Positions 35,837 to 43,706 of a stretch of DNA of 64,000 nucleotides are shown one piece after another. Source of the stretch: Natronomonas salinimetallica (GTDB taxonomy: Archaea > Halobacteriota > Halobacteria > Halobacteriales > Haloarculaceae); NCBI RefSeq assembly GCF_013839515.1, contig NZ_JACDNQ010000016.1, forward strand, positions 1 to 64,000, in the 5' to 3' direction. Under the pieces are notes generated by a model. That model saw nothing but the letters and a program-made list of their open reading frames with translations, was not told where the DNA came from and did not search any database. Position 1 is the stretch's first letter. Each line of letters starts with the position of its first letter. The position numbers and the translations under genes are program-made.

Positions 35837-36619
35837 TCAGTCGCCTCCGTCCTCACGGTGGCTCGGATGCGTCGTCGGCTCGTCCGAATGCGGCGTCTCG
35901 AACGCCTCGGCCATCAGCGCCATCGACTCCCGCTCGCGCCGTCGGCGTTCCTCGGTATCGATCTCCTCGCATCCGGGCGGCACGTCCCGACCCCGATCGG
36001 TGAAGTACCCCTCCGGGGCGACCCAGTCGTGATAGAAGGGTACGTCGGAGTCCCCGATCAGCGTCAACGCGACGTCGGCCCCATGGCCCGCACAGACGAC
36101 TGTCTGGTGGGCCTCACCGGCGATCCGGCCGGCGGCGTAGAGCCCCTCGAGGCCGGTTCGGCCCCCATCGTCGACGTCAACGTAGGTCTTCGAGCCCCGA
36201 TCGACGAGGTCGACCGATTCGAGATCCCGGAGGTACTCGGGGTCGCTCCAGGATGCCGCGAGGACGTAGTCGGCTGTGAGCGCGGACGGGCCGTCCATCG
36301 CGTCGTCGTCGGCCTCGATCCGGACTCGGAACCGGCCATCCTCCGGGACGACGTCCCTCGCGCGTCCCTCCTCGAGGAGACAGCCGTTGCGCTCCGCACC
36401 GCGTTCGAGCAGGTCGGCGAACAGCCGAGGGTTGACGCCGGCGGGAAATCCCGGTACGTTTTCGAGGTGTGCGTTCCGCCGGAGGATCGACTCGCCGCCA
36501 CCGAGAACGGCGGCATCGAACCCCGCGCGGGCGAGGAAGGTGCCAGCGGTCAGGCCGGCGACGCCGCCGCCGATGACGACGACTCGCGGGGCGTTGCACT
36601 TCGGATCCGGATCGCTCAT
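35837..36619 (-). CDS. FAD-dependent oxidoreductase, thioredoxin-reductase-like, no CxxC
   Basis: The 260-residue flavoprotein has an N-terminal dinucleotide fold (VVVIGGGVAGLTAGTFLARAG) and a C-terminal FAD motif (GLEGLYAAGRIAGEAHQ). It is shorter than thioredoxin reductase: it lacks a separate NADPH domain and the redox CxxC. The single Cys in VVCAGHGAD may matter. Such proteins are common in haloarchaea and of unknown partner. Its start overlaps the stop of a possible 30-codon leader ORF (36616-36708). Confidence 0.8.
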   Translation of the reverse strand: MSDPDPKCNAPRVVVIGGGVAGLTAGTFLARAGFDAAVLGGGESILRRNAHLENVPGFPAGVNPRLFADLLERGAERNGCLLEEGRARDVVPEDGRFRVRIEADDDAMDGPSALTADYVLAASWSDPEYLRDLESVDLVDRGSKTYVDVDDGGRTGLEGLYAAGRIAGEAHQTVVCAGHGADVALTLIGDSDVPFYHDWVAPEGYFTDRGRDVPPGCEEIDTEERRRRERESMALMAEAFETPHSDEPTTHPSHREDGGD

Positions 36620-36708
36620 ACCGGGGGATCGGCGGGGCCCCCTACAAGCGTCCCGGTTTCGACGGGCGGATCTTTGACGAACGTCGCAGTACGGCCGTGA
36701 GCGAGCAT
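36616..36708 (-). CDS. Possible 30-codon leader ORF coupled to the flavoprotein
   Basis: A palindromic TATA (GTTTATAAAC, 36777-36786) would start a transcript near 36755, some 136 bases before the flavoprotein. In that leader, an ATG at 36708 opens 30 codons ending GGPADPPV, whose TGA overlaps the flavoprotein ATG (ATGA). The codons are of normal haloarchaeal type. It may be a small protein, a coupling device, or chance. Confidence 0.25.
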   Translation of the reverse strand: MLAHGRTATFVKDPPVETGTLVGGPADPPV

Positions 36709-36778
36709 GGACCCTACGATGTCGACGTAGACGACCTGCGCGGCTGCGACAGGTCGATGGCTCGATCCGGACCCGCGT

Positions 36779-38074
36779 TTATAAACTATCTCGGGCGGAT
36801 CGGCGGCGTTCGCGGACGTACAACAGAAGCGTGCTGCCGAACGCGAGGAGGACCGCCCCGGTCGTGATCGCGAACGCGACCCGGTAGCCGAACTCGGTGT
36901 AGGTGACCGTCCCGGCGACCACGTCACCGGTCCGGTACCGGTCGACGGCGATCCCCATAAGCGTCGGCAGAACGGTCGCGCCGAAAAAGCCCGCGCCGTT
37001 GACGGTCCCGGTCGCAACGCCGCTGGCCTCGGCGGGATATCGCTCCTTGATCACCGGCAACGCGAGGATGGACACGCCGATACCGCTCCCGATACAGAAG
37101 TAGGCGGCGGCGACGACGAATAGCGGCGGTGATCCGAAAACGGGAATCACCGCCAAGACGAGCGCAAAGAGCCCGAAGCCGACGACCATCGGCAGGAGCC
37201 GCCGTCCGATCCGATCGGATATCCATCCGACGCCGGGACCGCCGACGAGGATTCCGACCGAGCCTAACAGGGTGAAATACGACGCCGTCGTGACGTCGAG
37301 ACCGTACACCGCGACCAGATACGGGACGCCCCAGAGGCCGATCACCGTCAGAATCGTCCCCATCCCCGAAAAGAACGCGAGCGAGAGCAGCCACTGGTCG
37401 GGGTCACCCAGCAACTCCCGGAGGTAGCCGCCGGTCTCGGAGAGCGACACGGTGGACTGCTCGGGGACGTTTTCGATCGGATCGAGGCCCGCTGCCGCGG
37501 GTGACTGACGCGCCAGTACGAAGACCGCGGCGGCCGATACGAACCCGATAACGGCGAGCGCAAACACCGTCGGCCGCCAGCCGAACCGCCCCACGGCGAC
37601 CGCGAGTGGCGTCGTCGCGAAGATCGCCCCGACGCCCGCGATCCCCGAGGTCAGTCCGGCCATCGTCGCGAACTCGTCGACCCGATACCAGTTGGCACAA
37701 AACCGGAGGATGGAGACGAAAATGACGCCGCTGCCGAGGCCGATCACTGCCCGCGAGAGGGCCGCCGAGAGGTAGCCCCCGCTGGCGGTGAAACCGATCG
37801 CACCGAGGCTGAGGACGAACGCGCCGATCGAACCGACGTATCGCGGGCCGTATCGGTCCGCAAGCACCCCGGTCGGGACCTGGATGAACGCGTAGATCAC
37901 GAAAAACGAGGCGTGAAGCGTCCCGAGTTGGGCCGCCGTGATCCCGAAATCGGCGCTCAGTTGCTCGGAGAGTACGGCTGTCGACAGTCGGTGGACGTTG
38001 ACCAACAGAAAGACCAGGGCCAACGCCCCCCACGCGAGCCAGCGTCGCCTGGTCGGGTCCCTACACAGGTTCAC
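36779..38074 (-). CDS. MFS transporter
   Basis: The 431-residue protein has about twelve membrane helices and typical MFS loops (VLADRYGPRYVGSIG after helix 2 and a second SDRIGRRLLPM loop in the second half). Substrate cannot be read from the sequence, and the pattern is that of the general sugar/organic-anion type. It starts with GTG. A perfect palindrome at 38081-38105 lies seven bases before the start, which suggests repressor control. Confidence 0.85.
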   Translation of the reverse strand: MNLCRDPTRRRWLAWGALALVFLLVNVHRLSTAVLSEQLSADFGITAAQLGTLHASFFVIYAFIQVPTGVLADRYGPRYVGSIGAFVLSLGAIGFTASGGYLSAALSRAVIGLGSGVIFVSILRFCANWYRVDEFATMAGLTSGIAGVGAIFATTPLAVAVGRFGWRPTVFALAVIGFVSAAAVFVLARQSPAAAGLDPIENVPEQSTVSLSETGGYLRELLGDPDQWLLSLAFFSGMGTILTVIGLWGVPYLVAVYGLDVTTASYFTLLGSVGILVGGPGVGWISDRIGRRLLPMVVGFGLFALVLAVIPVFGSPPLFVVAAAYFCIGSGIGVSILALPVIKERYPAEASGVATGTVNGAGFFGATVLPTLMGIAVDRYRTGDVVAGTVTYTEFGYRVAFAITTGAVLLAFGSTLLLYVRERRRSARDSL

Positions 38075-38388
38075 GCCGGACGTTTACCGCATCCTTTGGT
38101 AAACGTTGTGATGTGACTTCCGCCACGGGTTGTGTTGCGATTTCCCTCCTCGGGGGATGAAACCGGGGGCGGACGGCCACGGACGTGGAAGGGTGCCGAA
38201 ACGCGACGGTCGCCCTCCCTTGTTGACCATCATCCGTACGGTTCGGCGATGGCCGGCACGCCGGCACGGCGATCCGTCCCATACTGCCGGACGTCCGTTC
38301 GTGAACATCTGAACCGTTGCATGTCCGAACCGCCGGTCGAACGTGCGTGTCGACTGCCCCGCGATTCGAGTCGGTACGTCCGGCAGTA
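38075..38388. other. 314-bp intergenic region with two inverted repeats
   Basis: It lies between the MFS gene (read leftward) and the end of the thioredoxin-reductase-like gene. It holds a palindrome at 38081-38105 and a 14-bp inverted repeat pair at 38281-38294 and 38376-38389. I see no gene, no RNA and no clear TATA box. Confidence 0.6.
38081..38105. promoter_or_regulatory. Palindromic operator-like site
   Basis: CGTTTACC and GGTAAACG are exact reverse complements separated by nine bases, and the site ends seven bases before the MFS gene start codon. Its position fits a repressor or translation-controlling element. Confidence 0.5.
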
Positions 38389-38389
38389 T
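38281..38389. repeat. Perfect 14-bp inverted repeat, 109 bp overall
   Basis: ATACTGCCGGACGT (38281-38294) is matched exactly by ACGTCCGGCAGTAT (38376-38389), with 81 bases between. The right copy touches the stop codon of the thioredoxin-reductase-like gene. The ends resemble those of the 12-bp pair at 8031-8108 (both begin ATACTG and end CAGTAT). No flanking duplication is visible. Confidence 0.7.
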
Positions 38390-39459
38390 CAGTCGTCGCC
38401 CGGAGCCGACTGTTCCTCGCGCGGTCCGCCGGGATGGCCCTCGTGGGTGACGGCGTGGGACAACAGCCGCTCCGAGATCGCGGGGACGTCCGATTCGCTA
38501 ACGGGTCCGCGCTCCTCGATCTCTTCGGGGGTGCGGGGGAACGACCGGAGGTCGTAGTGGTTGCCGATCCCACAGCGGGCTCCCTCGCCCATCGCGGTCG
38601 GGATCTGGTTGTGCCCGGGCGTGACGTCGCCGACGGCGTAGACGCCGTCGACGCTCGTACGGCCGTGGTCGTCGACCGCGATCGTGCCGTCGTCGTTCAA
38701 TTCGACGCCGAGCGACCCGGCGAGGCCGGTGTTGTAATCGGAGCCGTACATCGGGAATCCGCCGCGGTACGCCCGAACGGTCCCGTCCTCGAACTCGAAT
38801 GCCGAGAGCCAGCCGTCGTCGTCTTTTTCCATACCGACGACCTCGTCGTGGACGACGTCGACCGGGTGGTTTTCGAGCATCGTCGCGGACTCCTCGGACC
38901 ACTCGACGTCGTCGCCGCGGGTGAGGAGGTCCACGTCGGGCGTGAAATTCAACATGATCATCGCGACGTGGGCGGCGGCGTCGTTGGTCCCCATCACGTA
39001 CACCGGTTCGTCGACGAACATGTACGCATCGCAGTGTAGACACCAGTGGAGCCCCTTGCCGGTTCGTGGCAGAGGGGGTTCGGGGCGCTCGTCAGAGAAC
39101 CCGGTCGCGAGGACGACGTGGTCGGTCGTTATCTCGACGCTGCCGGCCGTCACACGGAATCCGGTCCCGTCCGCGTTTCCGTCACCCTCCCCGGCGCCGA
39201 GCGGGTCGACGTCGGTGACGCGGTCCTGTACGTAATCGGCACCGTACTCCTCGACCTGCTCGATCGCCGTCGAGAGGAACTCGTTGCCGGAGACGTCCTC
39301 CGTGACGCCGATGACGTTGTGCGTATCGAGCATCATCGCCGCCCGGCCGCCACCGCGGTTGATGACCGCCGTGTCGTGTCCGAGTCGGGTCGCATACAAC
39401 GCCGCCGTCAGCCCGGCCGGACCGCCGCCGACAACCGTCACCTGGTAGTGGTCCATCAT
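38389..39459 (-). CDS. Thioredoxin-reductase-like flavoprotein with CLHC
   Basis: The 356-residue protein has the two nucleotide-binding folds of thioredoxin reductase (VVGGGPAGLTAALYATRLG and a second fold following) and a CxxC-type pair Cys140/Cys143 in HWCLHCDAY. The C-terminal FAD motif is DGVYAVGDVTPGHNQ. CLHC differs from the canonical CATC, and the extra loop at residues 85-100 is unusual, so the partner may not be ordinary thioredoxin. A second ATG at 39456 is an equal start. Confidence 0.85.
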   Translation of the reverse strand: MMDHYQVTVVGGGPAGLTAALYATRLGHDTAVINRGGGRAAMMLDTHNVIGVTEDVSGNEFLSTAIEQVEEYGADYVQDRVTDVDPLGAGEGDGNADGTGFRVTAGSVEITTDHVVLATGFSDERPEPPLPRTGKGLHWCLHCDAYMFVDEPVYVMGTNDAAAHVAMIMLNFTPDVDLLTRGDDVEWSEESATMLENHPVDVVHDEVVGMEKDDDGWLSAFEFEDGTVRAYRGGFPMYGSDYNTGLAGSLGVELNDDGTIAVDDHGRTSVDGVYAVGDVTPGHNQIPTAMGEGARCGIGNHYDLRSFPRTPEEIEERGPVSESDVPAISERLLSHAVTHEGHPGGPREEQSAPGDD

Positions 39460-39687
39460 CGAACTTCTCTACAGAGCCCAACGGGTTAACTTTCCGGCCG
39501 GTGTGTCCCGGCGGTGAACGATCGGAGGACGGACCACAGCGGGCCGCCGAAGCGCCGATCCGACCGCCCGGCTGCGGTATGGGACAGCCAAACATGGCGA
39601 AGGACAGGTGATATAAGTAATGAACTCCTATATTCGGACGGACCACTCGCGTCAGGGGAGAGACCCCCGCTGTGGGACAGGGATACT

Positions 39688-40317
39688 ATGACCAGTCGCG
39701 TATACAGACTTCATTCGACGCTGGAACTGCAACTCGAAGACGTCCACGAGTTCTTCGACGAGTACGACCTGCCGGTCGAAATCGAGGACGTCGACGTAAC
39801 GAGACGGAACAACACGCTCATCGTCAGCGCGATCGCCGCCGAGGACAACATCTCGAAATACACCCCGACGGCGCAGCTGAAGGCGAGCATCACCGAAAAC
39901 CGGCTTTACGAGACCGAGGACGGGTGGCAGGAGACGCCGCCCGAACCGGACAACGGCGCGTCGGTCGGCGATGACGACGGCCCGCAGTGGGGGAGCTTCG
40001 GCGACGGCGATCAGACACAGGAGGAGCCCGAAATCAACTCGAAGCTCGTCGAATACGCGTGTTTCAAAGGCGACCGCGAGACCGTCCTCCAGAACACCGC
40101 TTTGCAGTACCCGATGTTCGAGGTACTGTGTTCGCTCGCGGAGTACGCCGAAAAGGGGACGTTGACCGCCATCGCGGCCGTCGACGACGAACTGGAGGCG
40201 ATCCGGATCGTCGACGGCGAGGAGCGATCGGCGAGCGTCGAGGTCGTCGACGATCCCAGAGACCACGAATCCGAGAACACGGTCGACTGGCGCGACAACA
40301 AGTTCATCAGCAGCTGA
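39688..40317 (+). CDS. Conserved haloarchaeal protein of unknown function (DUF7110-like)
   Basis: The 209-residue acidic protein is soluble and lacks catalytic motifs. I recall it as a haloarchaea-only family (DUF7110), unverified. Its recognisable parts are RVYRLHSTLELQLEDV at the start, NNTLIVSAIAAEDNISKYTP in the middle and VDWRDNKFISS at the end. The ATG at 39688 is favoured, as upstream frame sequence is promoter-like. A TATA-like GATATAAG near 39610 would give a leader of about 50 bases. Confidence 0.72.
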   Translation: MTSRVYRLHSTLELQLEDVHEFFDEYDLPVEIEDVDVTRRNNTLIVSAIAAEDNISKYTPTAQLKASITENRLYETEDGWQETPPEPDNGASVGDDDGPQWGSFGDGDQTQEEPEINSKLVEYACFKGDRETVLQNTALQYPMFEVLCSLAEYAEKGTLTAIAAVDDELEAIRIVDGEERSASVEVVDDPRDHESENTVDWRDNKFISS

Positions 40318-40407
40318 TCCGTTTTCCCGCGGCTTCTTCCATCTGACCGAGAGCGGTCTCTCGACCCGACCGGTACGTTCTAGTAGGGCGACGGGCGAAC
40401 TCCGACC

Positions 40408-41355
40408 GTGTCGCTCGTCGCCGCACTCACCGAGTCGATCCTCCCCGTGCTCTCGATCGCCGGGGTCGGCTACGTCCTCGGACGGGGTCGCGAAATAAAC
40501 GTCGACGCGATCGCGACGGTGACGATTTACGTGCTGACGCCGGCGCTGGTGTTTCATAGCCTGGTGACGACCCCGATCGGAGAGCGGACCGCGTTCGTCC
40601 TCGGTGCCGGCGTAACCGCCTATACGTTCGGAATGCTCGCGCTCGCCGCCGGCGTCGGATCCGCACTCGGCGAGTCCGGGGCGACGTACGGCGGCCTGTT
40701 GCTTTCGAGCTCGTTTCCCAACGCCGGGAACTACGGGATTCCACTGGCGGCGTTCGCCTTCGGGGCGGTCGGCCGGTCGACCGCGGTCCTTTATATCGTG
40801 TTTCAGAGCGTGTTGATGTACACCGTCGGGGTATCGATCGCCTCACGCGGATCCTCGACGTCGACGAAGGGGGCCGCCTTGGAAATCTTCCGGCTCCCGC
40901 TCGTCTATGCGGTCGTTGCCGCGCCGCTCGTCCGGCTGTTGGGTGCTGTTCCCGCCGACGGGAGTCCGGCGATGGACGTCCTCCGGCTGACGGGGGATGC
41001 CGCGATCCCGGTCATGTTGCTCCTGCTCGGGATCCAGTTGGCGAACACGACGTACGGCAGCGCCGTCCGCCAGACGGTTCCCGCGTTCGTCCTCAAACTC
41101 GTCGTCTCGCCCGCCCTCGCGATCGGGGTCGCGCTCGCGTTCGGACTCGGCGGGGACGTCGGGCGGGTGTTCGTTCTCGCGTGTGCGATGCCCGCCGCCG
41201 TGACGCCGCTGCTTTTGACGATCGAGTACGACACCGGCGGCGAGGGGATAACCGCCCCCGAATACGTGAGCACGGCGATCCTGTTGACGACCGTCGGAAG
41301 CATCGGCACGTTGACCGTCCTGTTGTTCGTGTTGCGGTCTGGACTGCTCATTTGA
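40408..41355 (+). CDS. AEC-family carrier (auxin-efflux-carrier type)
   Basis: The 315-residue membrane protein has about ten helices with the two inverted halves of the AEC/BASS fold, including SSSFPNAGNYGIPLAA in the first half and LLTIEYDTGGE in the second, with helix-break signatures. AEC carriers move small organic acids or amino-acid derivatives. The start is GTG. A 200-bp G-rich array follows directly. Confidence 0.82.
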   Translation: MSLVAALTESILPVLSIAGVGYVLGRGREINVDAIATVTIYVLTPALVFHSLVTTPIGERTAFVLGAGVTAYTFGMLALAAGVGSALGESGATYGGLLLSSSFPNAGNYGIPLAAFAFGAVGRSTAVLYIVFQSVLMYTVGVSIASRGSSTSTKGAALEIFRLPLVYAVVAAPLVRLLGAVPADGSPAMDVLRLTGDAAIPVMLLLLGIQLANTTYGSAVRQTVPAFVLKLVVSPALAIGVALAFGLGGDVGRVFVLACAMPAAVTPLLLTIEYDTGGEGITAPEYVSTAILLTTVGSIGTLTVLLFVLRSGLLI

Positions 41356-41561
41356 CGGAGGCGGTGCGGTGCGGGGGCGGAGGCGGAGGCAGTACGGGTG
41401 CGGAGGCGGTGCGGGGGCGGAGGCGGTGCGGTGCGGGTACGGAGGCAGTACGGTACGGGGCGGGGGCGGAGGCGGTGCGGTGCGGGGGCGGAGGCGGTGC
41501 GGGTGCGGAGGCGGTGCGGTGCGGGGGCGGAGGCGGAGGCGGGGCGGGGGCGGACCGGTCC
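41356..41561. repeat. G-rich minisatellite, GCGGAGGCGGTGCGG-type units
   Basis: Over 200 bases are built from GGAGGCGGTGC and GCGGGGGCGGAGG modules with frequent runs of four or five G. C occurs almost only in CGG, so the strand is strikingly G-biased. It fills the gap between the AEC gene and the bioY promoter. Such G-runs could form G-quadruplexes. Confidence 0.93.
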
Positions 41562-41567
41562 CCGTCT

Positions 41568-41595
41568 GTCAACCGATATAATGAATACAGTTGAC
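41568..41595. promoter_or_regulatory. Biotin-repressor-like operator over the bioY TATA box
   Basis: GTCAAC (41568-41573) and GTTGAC (41590-41595) are exact reverse complements with a 16-base spacer. A TATA-like GATATAATG (41575-41583) lies within the spacer, about 27-35 bases before the bioY ATG at 41610. BirA operators known from bacteria and reported in archaea have similar half-sites (GTAAAC or GTTAAC types) with a spacer of about 15-16, so this is a good candidate. Confidence 0.55.
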
Positions 41596-41609
41596 GAAAA
41601 TGCCATTAC

Positions 41610-42194
41610 ATGAGCAACTCGACATCGACCGACGTGGACCTTGTGGGCGATGAGACCGCCCAAAACGTCGCGCGTGCAGCGCTCTTTGCCGCTCTCATGG
41701 GCGCGTTCTCGTACGTCTCGTTCCCGTATCCGCTCTCCCCCGCTCCGGTCACCTTACAGGTGCTCGGCGTCTTCCTCGCCGGGCTGTTTCTCGGCCCACT
41801 GTGGGGGGGCGCATCGATGGTACTGTACCTGCTCGCCGGCGCGCTCGGTGCCCCCGTCTTCGCGGGCGGCGGTGCCGGGATCGGCGTGTTGCTCGGCCCG
41901 ACGGGCGGGTATCTCTTTTCGTATGCGGTCGCGGCGGTCGTCGTCGGCGCGATCGCCCACGGCAACGGCGGGCTTCGGCCGCTCGCCGAGACCTCGACCG
42001 CCCGTCTGCTCGTGGGTATGGCCGCCGCCACCATCGTCATCTACGGGATCGGCGTCCCGTTCCTGTGGTGGAACCTCGATATGACGCTGCGTACCGCCGT
42101 GATCACCGGGGCGGCCGTCTTCGTCCCGGCCGAAGCGGTGAAGATGGCCGCGGCGGTCGGGATCGTCAGAAGCGATGCGATCCGCGCCGGATGA
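41610..42194 (+). CDS. bioY: Biotin ECF transporter substrate-binding subunit BioY
   Basis: BioY (194 residues, about six helices) is the membrane S-component that captures biotin for the ECF transporter. Typical parts are ALFAALMGAFSYVSFPYPLS, PVTLQVLGVFLAGLFLGP and the LLGPTGGYLFSY loop. The following genes encode the ATPase and T-component, overlapped by 4 bases at the first junction, so bioY-bioM-bioN is an operon. Control by BirA is suggested by the operator at 41568-41595. Confidence 0.93.
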   Translation: MSNSTSTDVDLVGDETAQNVARAALFAALMGAFSYVSFPYPLSPAPVTLQVLGVFLAGLFLGPLWGGASMVLYLLAGALGAPVFAGGGAGIGVLLGPTGGYLFSYAVAAVVVGAIAHGNGGLRPLAETSTARLLVGMAAATIVIYGIGVPFLWWNLDMTLRTAVITGAAVFVPAEAVKMAAAVGIVRSDAIRAG

Positions 42195-42886
42195 TCGCCG
42201 TCCGGGACCTCCGCGCTCGGCGCGGCGGAACGGTGGTTCTCGACGGGCTCTCGCTGCGGATCGAGGACGGCGAATTCCTCGTCGTCGCCGGGGCGAACGG
42301 TTCCGGAAAGACGACGCTCGTTCGGCATTTCAACGGCCTTCTCGAACCGGAATCGGGCTCCGTCTCCGTCGACGGAACCGACGCCTCGGAGGATCCACTC
42401 GCCGCCCGTACGGCCGTCGGAATGGTGTTTCAGAACCCCCGTGACTGCTTCGTCGCCGCGACCGTCGGCGCGGACGTCGCATTCGGCCCCGAAAACCTCG
42501 GGCTCGCCCGCGGGGAGATCGACCGGCGGGTAACGGACGCCCTCGACGCGGTGGACATGACCGACCACCGTGGGGCCCGTATCGATCGGCTTTCGGGGGG
42601 CCAACAGGCGCGGGTCGCCATCGCGGGAGCGCTCGCGATGGAGCCGAACCACCTCGTCCTCGACGAGCCGTTCGCGGGCCTCGACCACCCGGCACGGCGG
42701 TCGATCCGCCGACGGCTCGAGGCCCTCTCGGCCGACCGGACGAGCGTGATCGTCGTCACACACGACCTCCAGGCGTTCGGCGACATCGCCGACCGGATCG
42801 TCGTCGTCTCGGAGGGGACGGTCGCACTCGAACCCGACTCCCCGAGGGACGAACGGCTCGAAGCGTTCGGCATCCGACCGTGCTGA
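42191..42886 (+). CDS. bioM: ECF transporter ATPase (BioM-type)
   Basis: The 231-residue ABC ATPase drives biotin import with BioY and BioN. It has Walker A GANGSGKTTLV, Q-loop FQNPRDCF, signature LSGGQQARVA, Walker B HLVLDEPFAGLD and the switch histidine in VVTHDLQ. Its ATG overlaps the stop of bioY (ATGA), and its end overlaps bioN by 7 bases. Confidence 0.93.
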   Translation: MIAVRDLRARRGGTVVLDGLSLRIEDGEFLVVAGANGSGKTTLVRHFNGLLEPESGSVSVDGTDASEDPLAARTAVGMVFQNPRDCFVAATVGADVAFGPENLGLARGEIDRRVTDALDAVDMTDHRGARIDRLSGGQQARVAIAGALAMEPNHLVLDEPFAGLDHPARRSIRRRLEALSADRTSVIVVTHDLQAFGDIADRIVVVSEGTVALEPDSPRDERLEAFGIRPC

Positions 42887-43644
42887 GCTACGAACCGGGC
42901 GATTCGCTCGCCCACCGGCTCGACCCGCGATCGAAACTCGCCGTCCAGATCGGGTTCGCGGCGGCGGCGTTCGCCCACACGACGCCCCGCGGGCTGGCGG
43001 CTCTGACCGTCGTGACGCTCGCCGTGTTGTATCTCGCTCGGACCGATCCCCGGCGGGTGGTGTGGGCGTTTCGGTTCGTCGTGCCGTTTCTCATCGCCGC
43101 TCCGCTTCTCGACGGGTTCGCCTGGGGCGTGTGGTTCGTCCCCGCCGAAGCGGTCGGGCCCGCCCTCGCCGGCTACCGCGTTCTGCTCGTGTTGGGCGTC
43201 GCCGCCGCGTACGTCCGGACCACGCCCGTCCGGGACTCCCGGGCGGCCATTCAGTGGGCGGTCCCCGGTCGGGTCGGACAGTTCCTCGGGATGGGTGTCG
43301 CGTTCGTCTTCCGGTTTCTGCCGGTCTTACGGGCCGACGTCGGCCGGATCCGGGACGCCCACCGGGCGCGGCTCGGGACCGAACGGTCGGTCCCGGATCG
43401 GATGGGGATGCTCGTGACCGCGGCGTTCAATCGGGCCTTCGAACGGGCCGATCGCTTCGCCGTGGCGCTGCGGGCACGGTGTTTCTCGTGGAACCCGACG
43501 CTGCCGGAACTGCGCTTCTCACGGCTCGACGCCGCCGCGCTCGCCGTTGCGGCGACGTTCGTCGTACTCTCGCTCGTGACCGTGGTTCCCCCTCGGACCG
43601 TTCTCTCGATGTCCGTCGGTTTCGTCCCGGTCGGCACCCGCTGA
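42880..43644 (+). CDS. bioN: ECF transporter transmembrane coupling protein (BioN-type)
   Basis: The 254-residue CbiQ-like T-component has about five helices. Two coupling helices around RIRDAHRARLGTE and RADRFAVALRARCF carry the Ala-Arg-type motifs that contact the ATPase. It starts with GTG overlapping bioM and completes the bioYMN operon. The next gene has its own TATA box. Confidence 0.9.
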   Translation: MLSYEPGDSLAHRLDPRSKLAVQIGFAAAAFAHTTPRGLAALTVVTLAVLYLARTDPRRVVWAFRFVVPFLIAAPLLDGFAWGVWFVPAEAVGPALAGYRVLLVLGVAAAYVRTTPVRDSRAAIQWAVPGRVGQFLGMGVAFVFRFLPVLRADVGRIRDAHRARLGTERSVPDRMGMLVTAAFNRAFERADRFAVALRARCFSWNPTLPELRFSRLDAAALAVAATFVVLSLVTVVPPRTVLSMSVGFVPVGTR

Positions 43645-43670
43645 CGCACACCGTCACGAACGTCCGTGTA

Positions 43671-43682
43671 ACAAAACTTAAG
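43671..43682 (+). promoter_or_regulatory. TATA box of the HdrD-like gene
   Basis: ACAAAACTTAAG (43671-43682) is centred about 30 bases before the ATG at 43707, suggesting a leaderless mRNA. Confidence 0.45.
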
Positions 43683-43706
43683 CGGGTCCGATCCTCCCTC
43701 AATTGT

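Noticed and set aside
43062-43706. In-frame extension before the HdrD-like gene
   Set aside because: It overlaps bioN in a different frame; the TATA box places the start at 43707.
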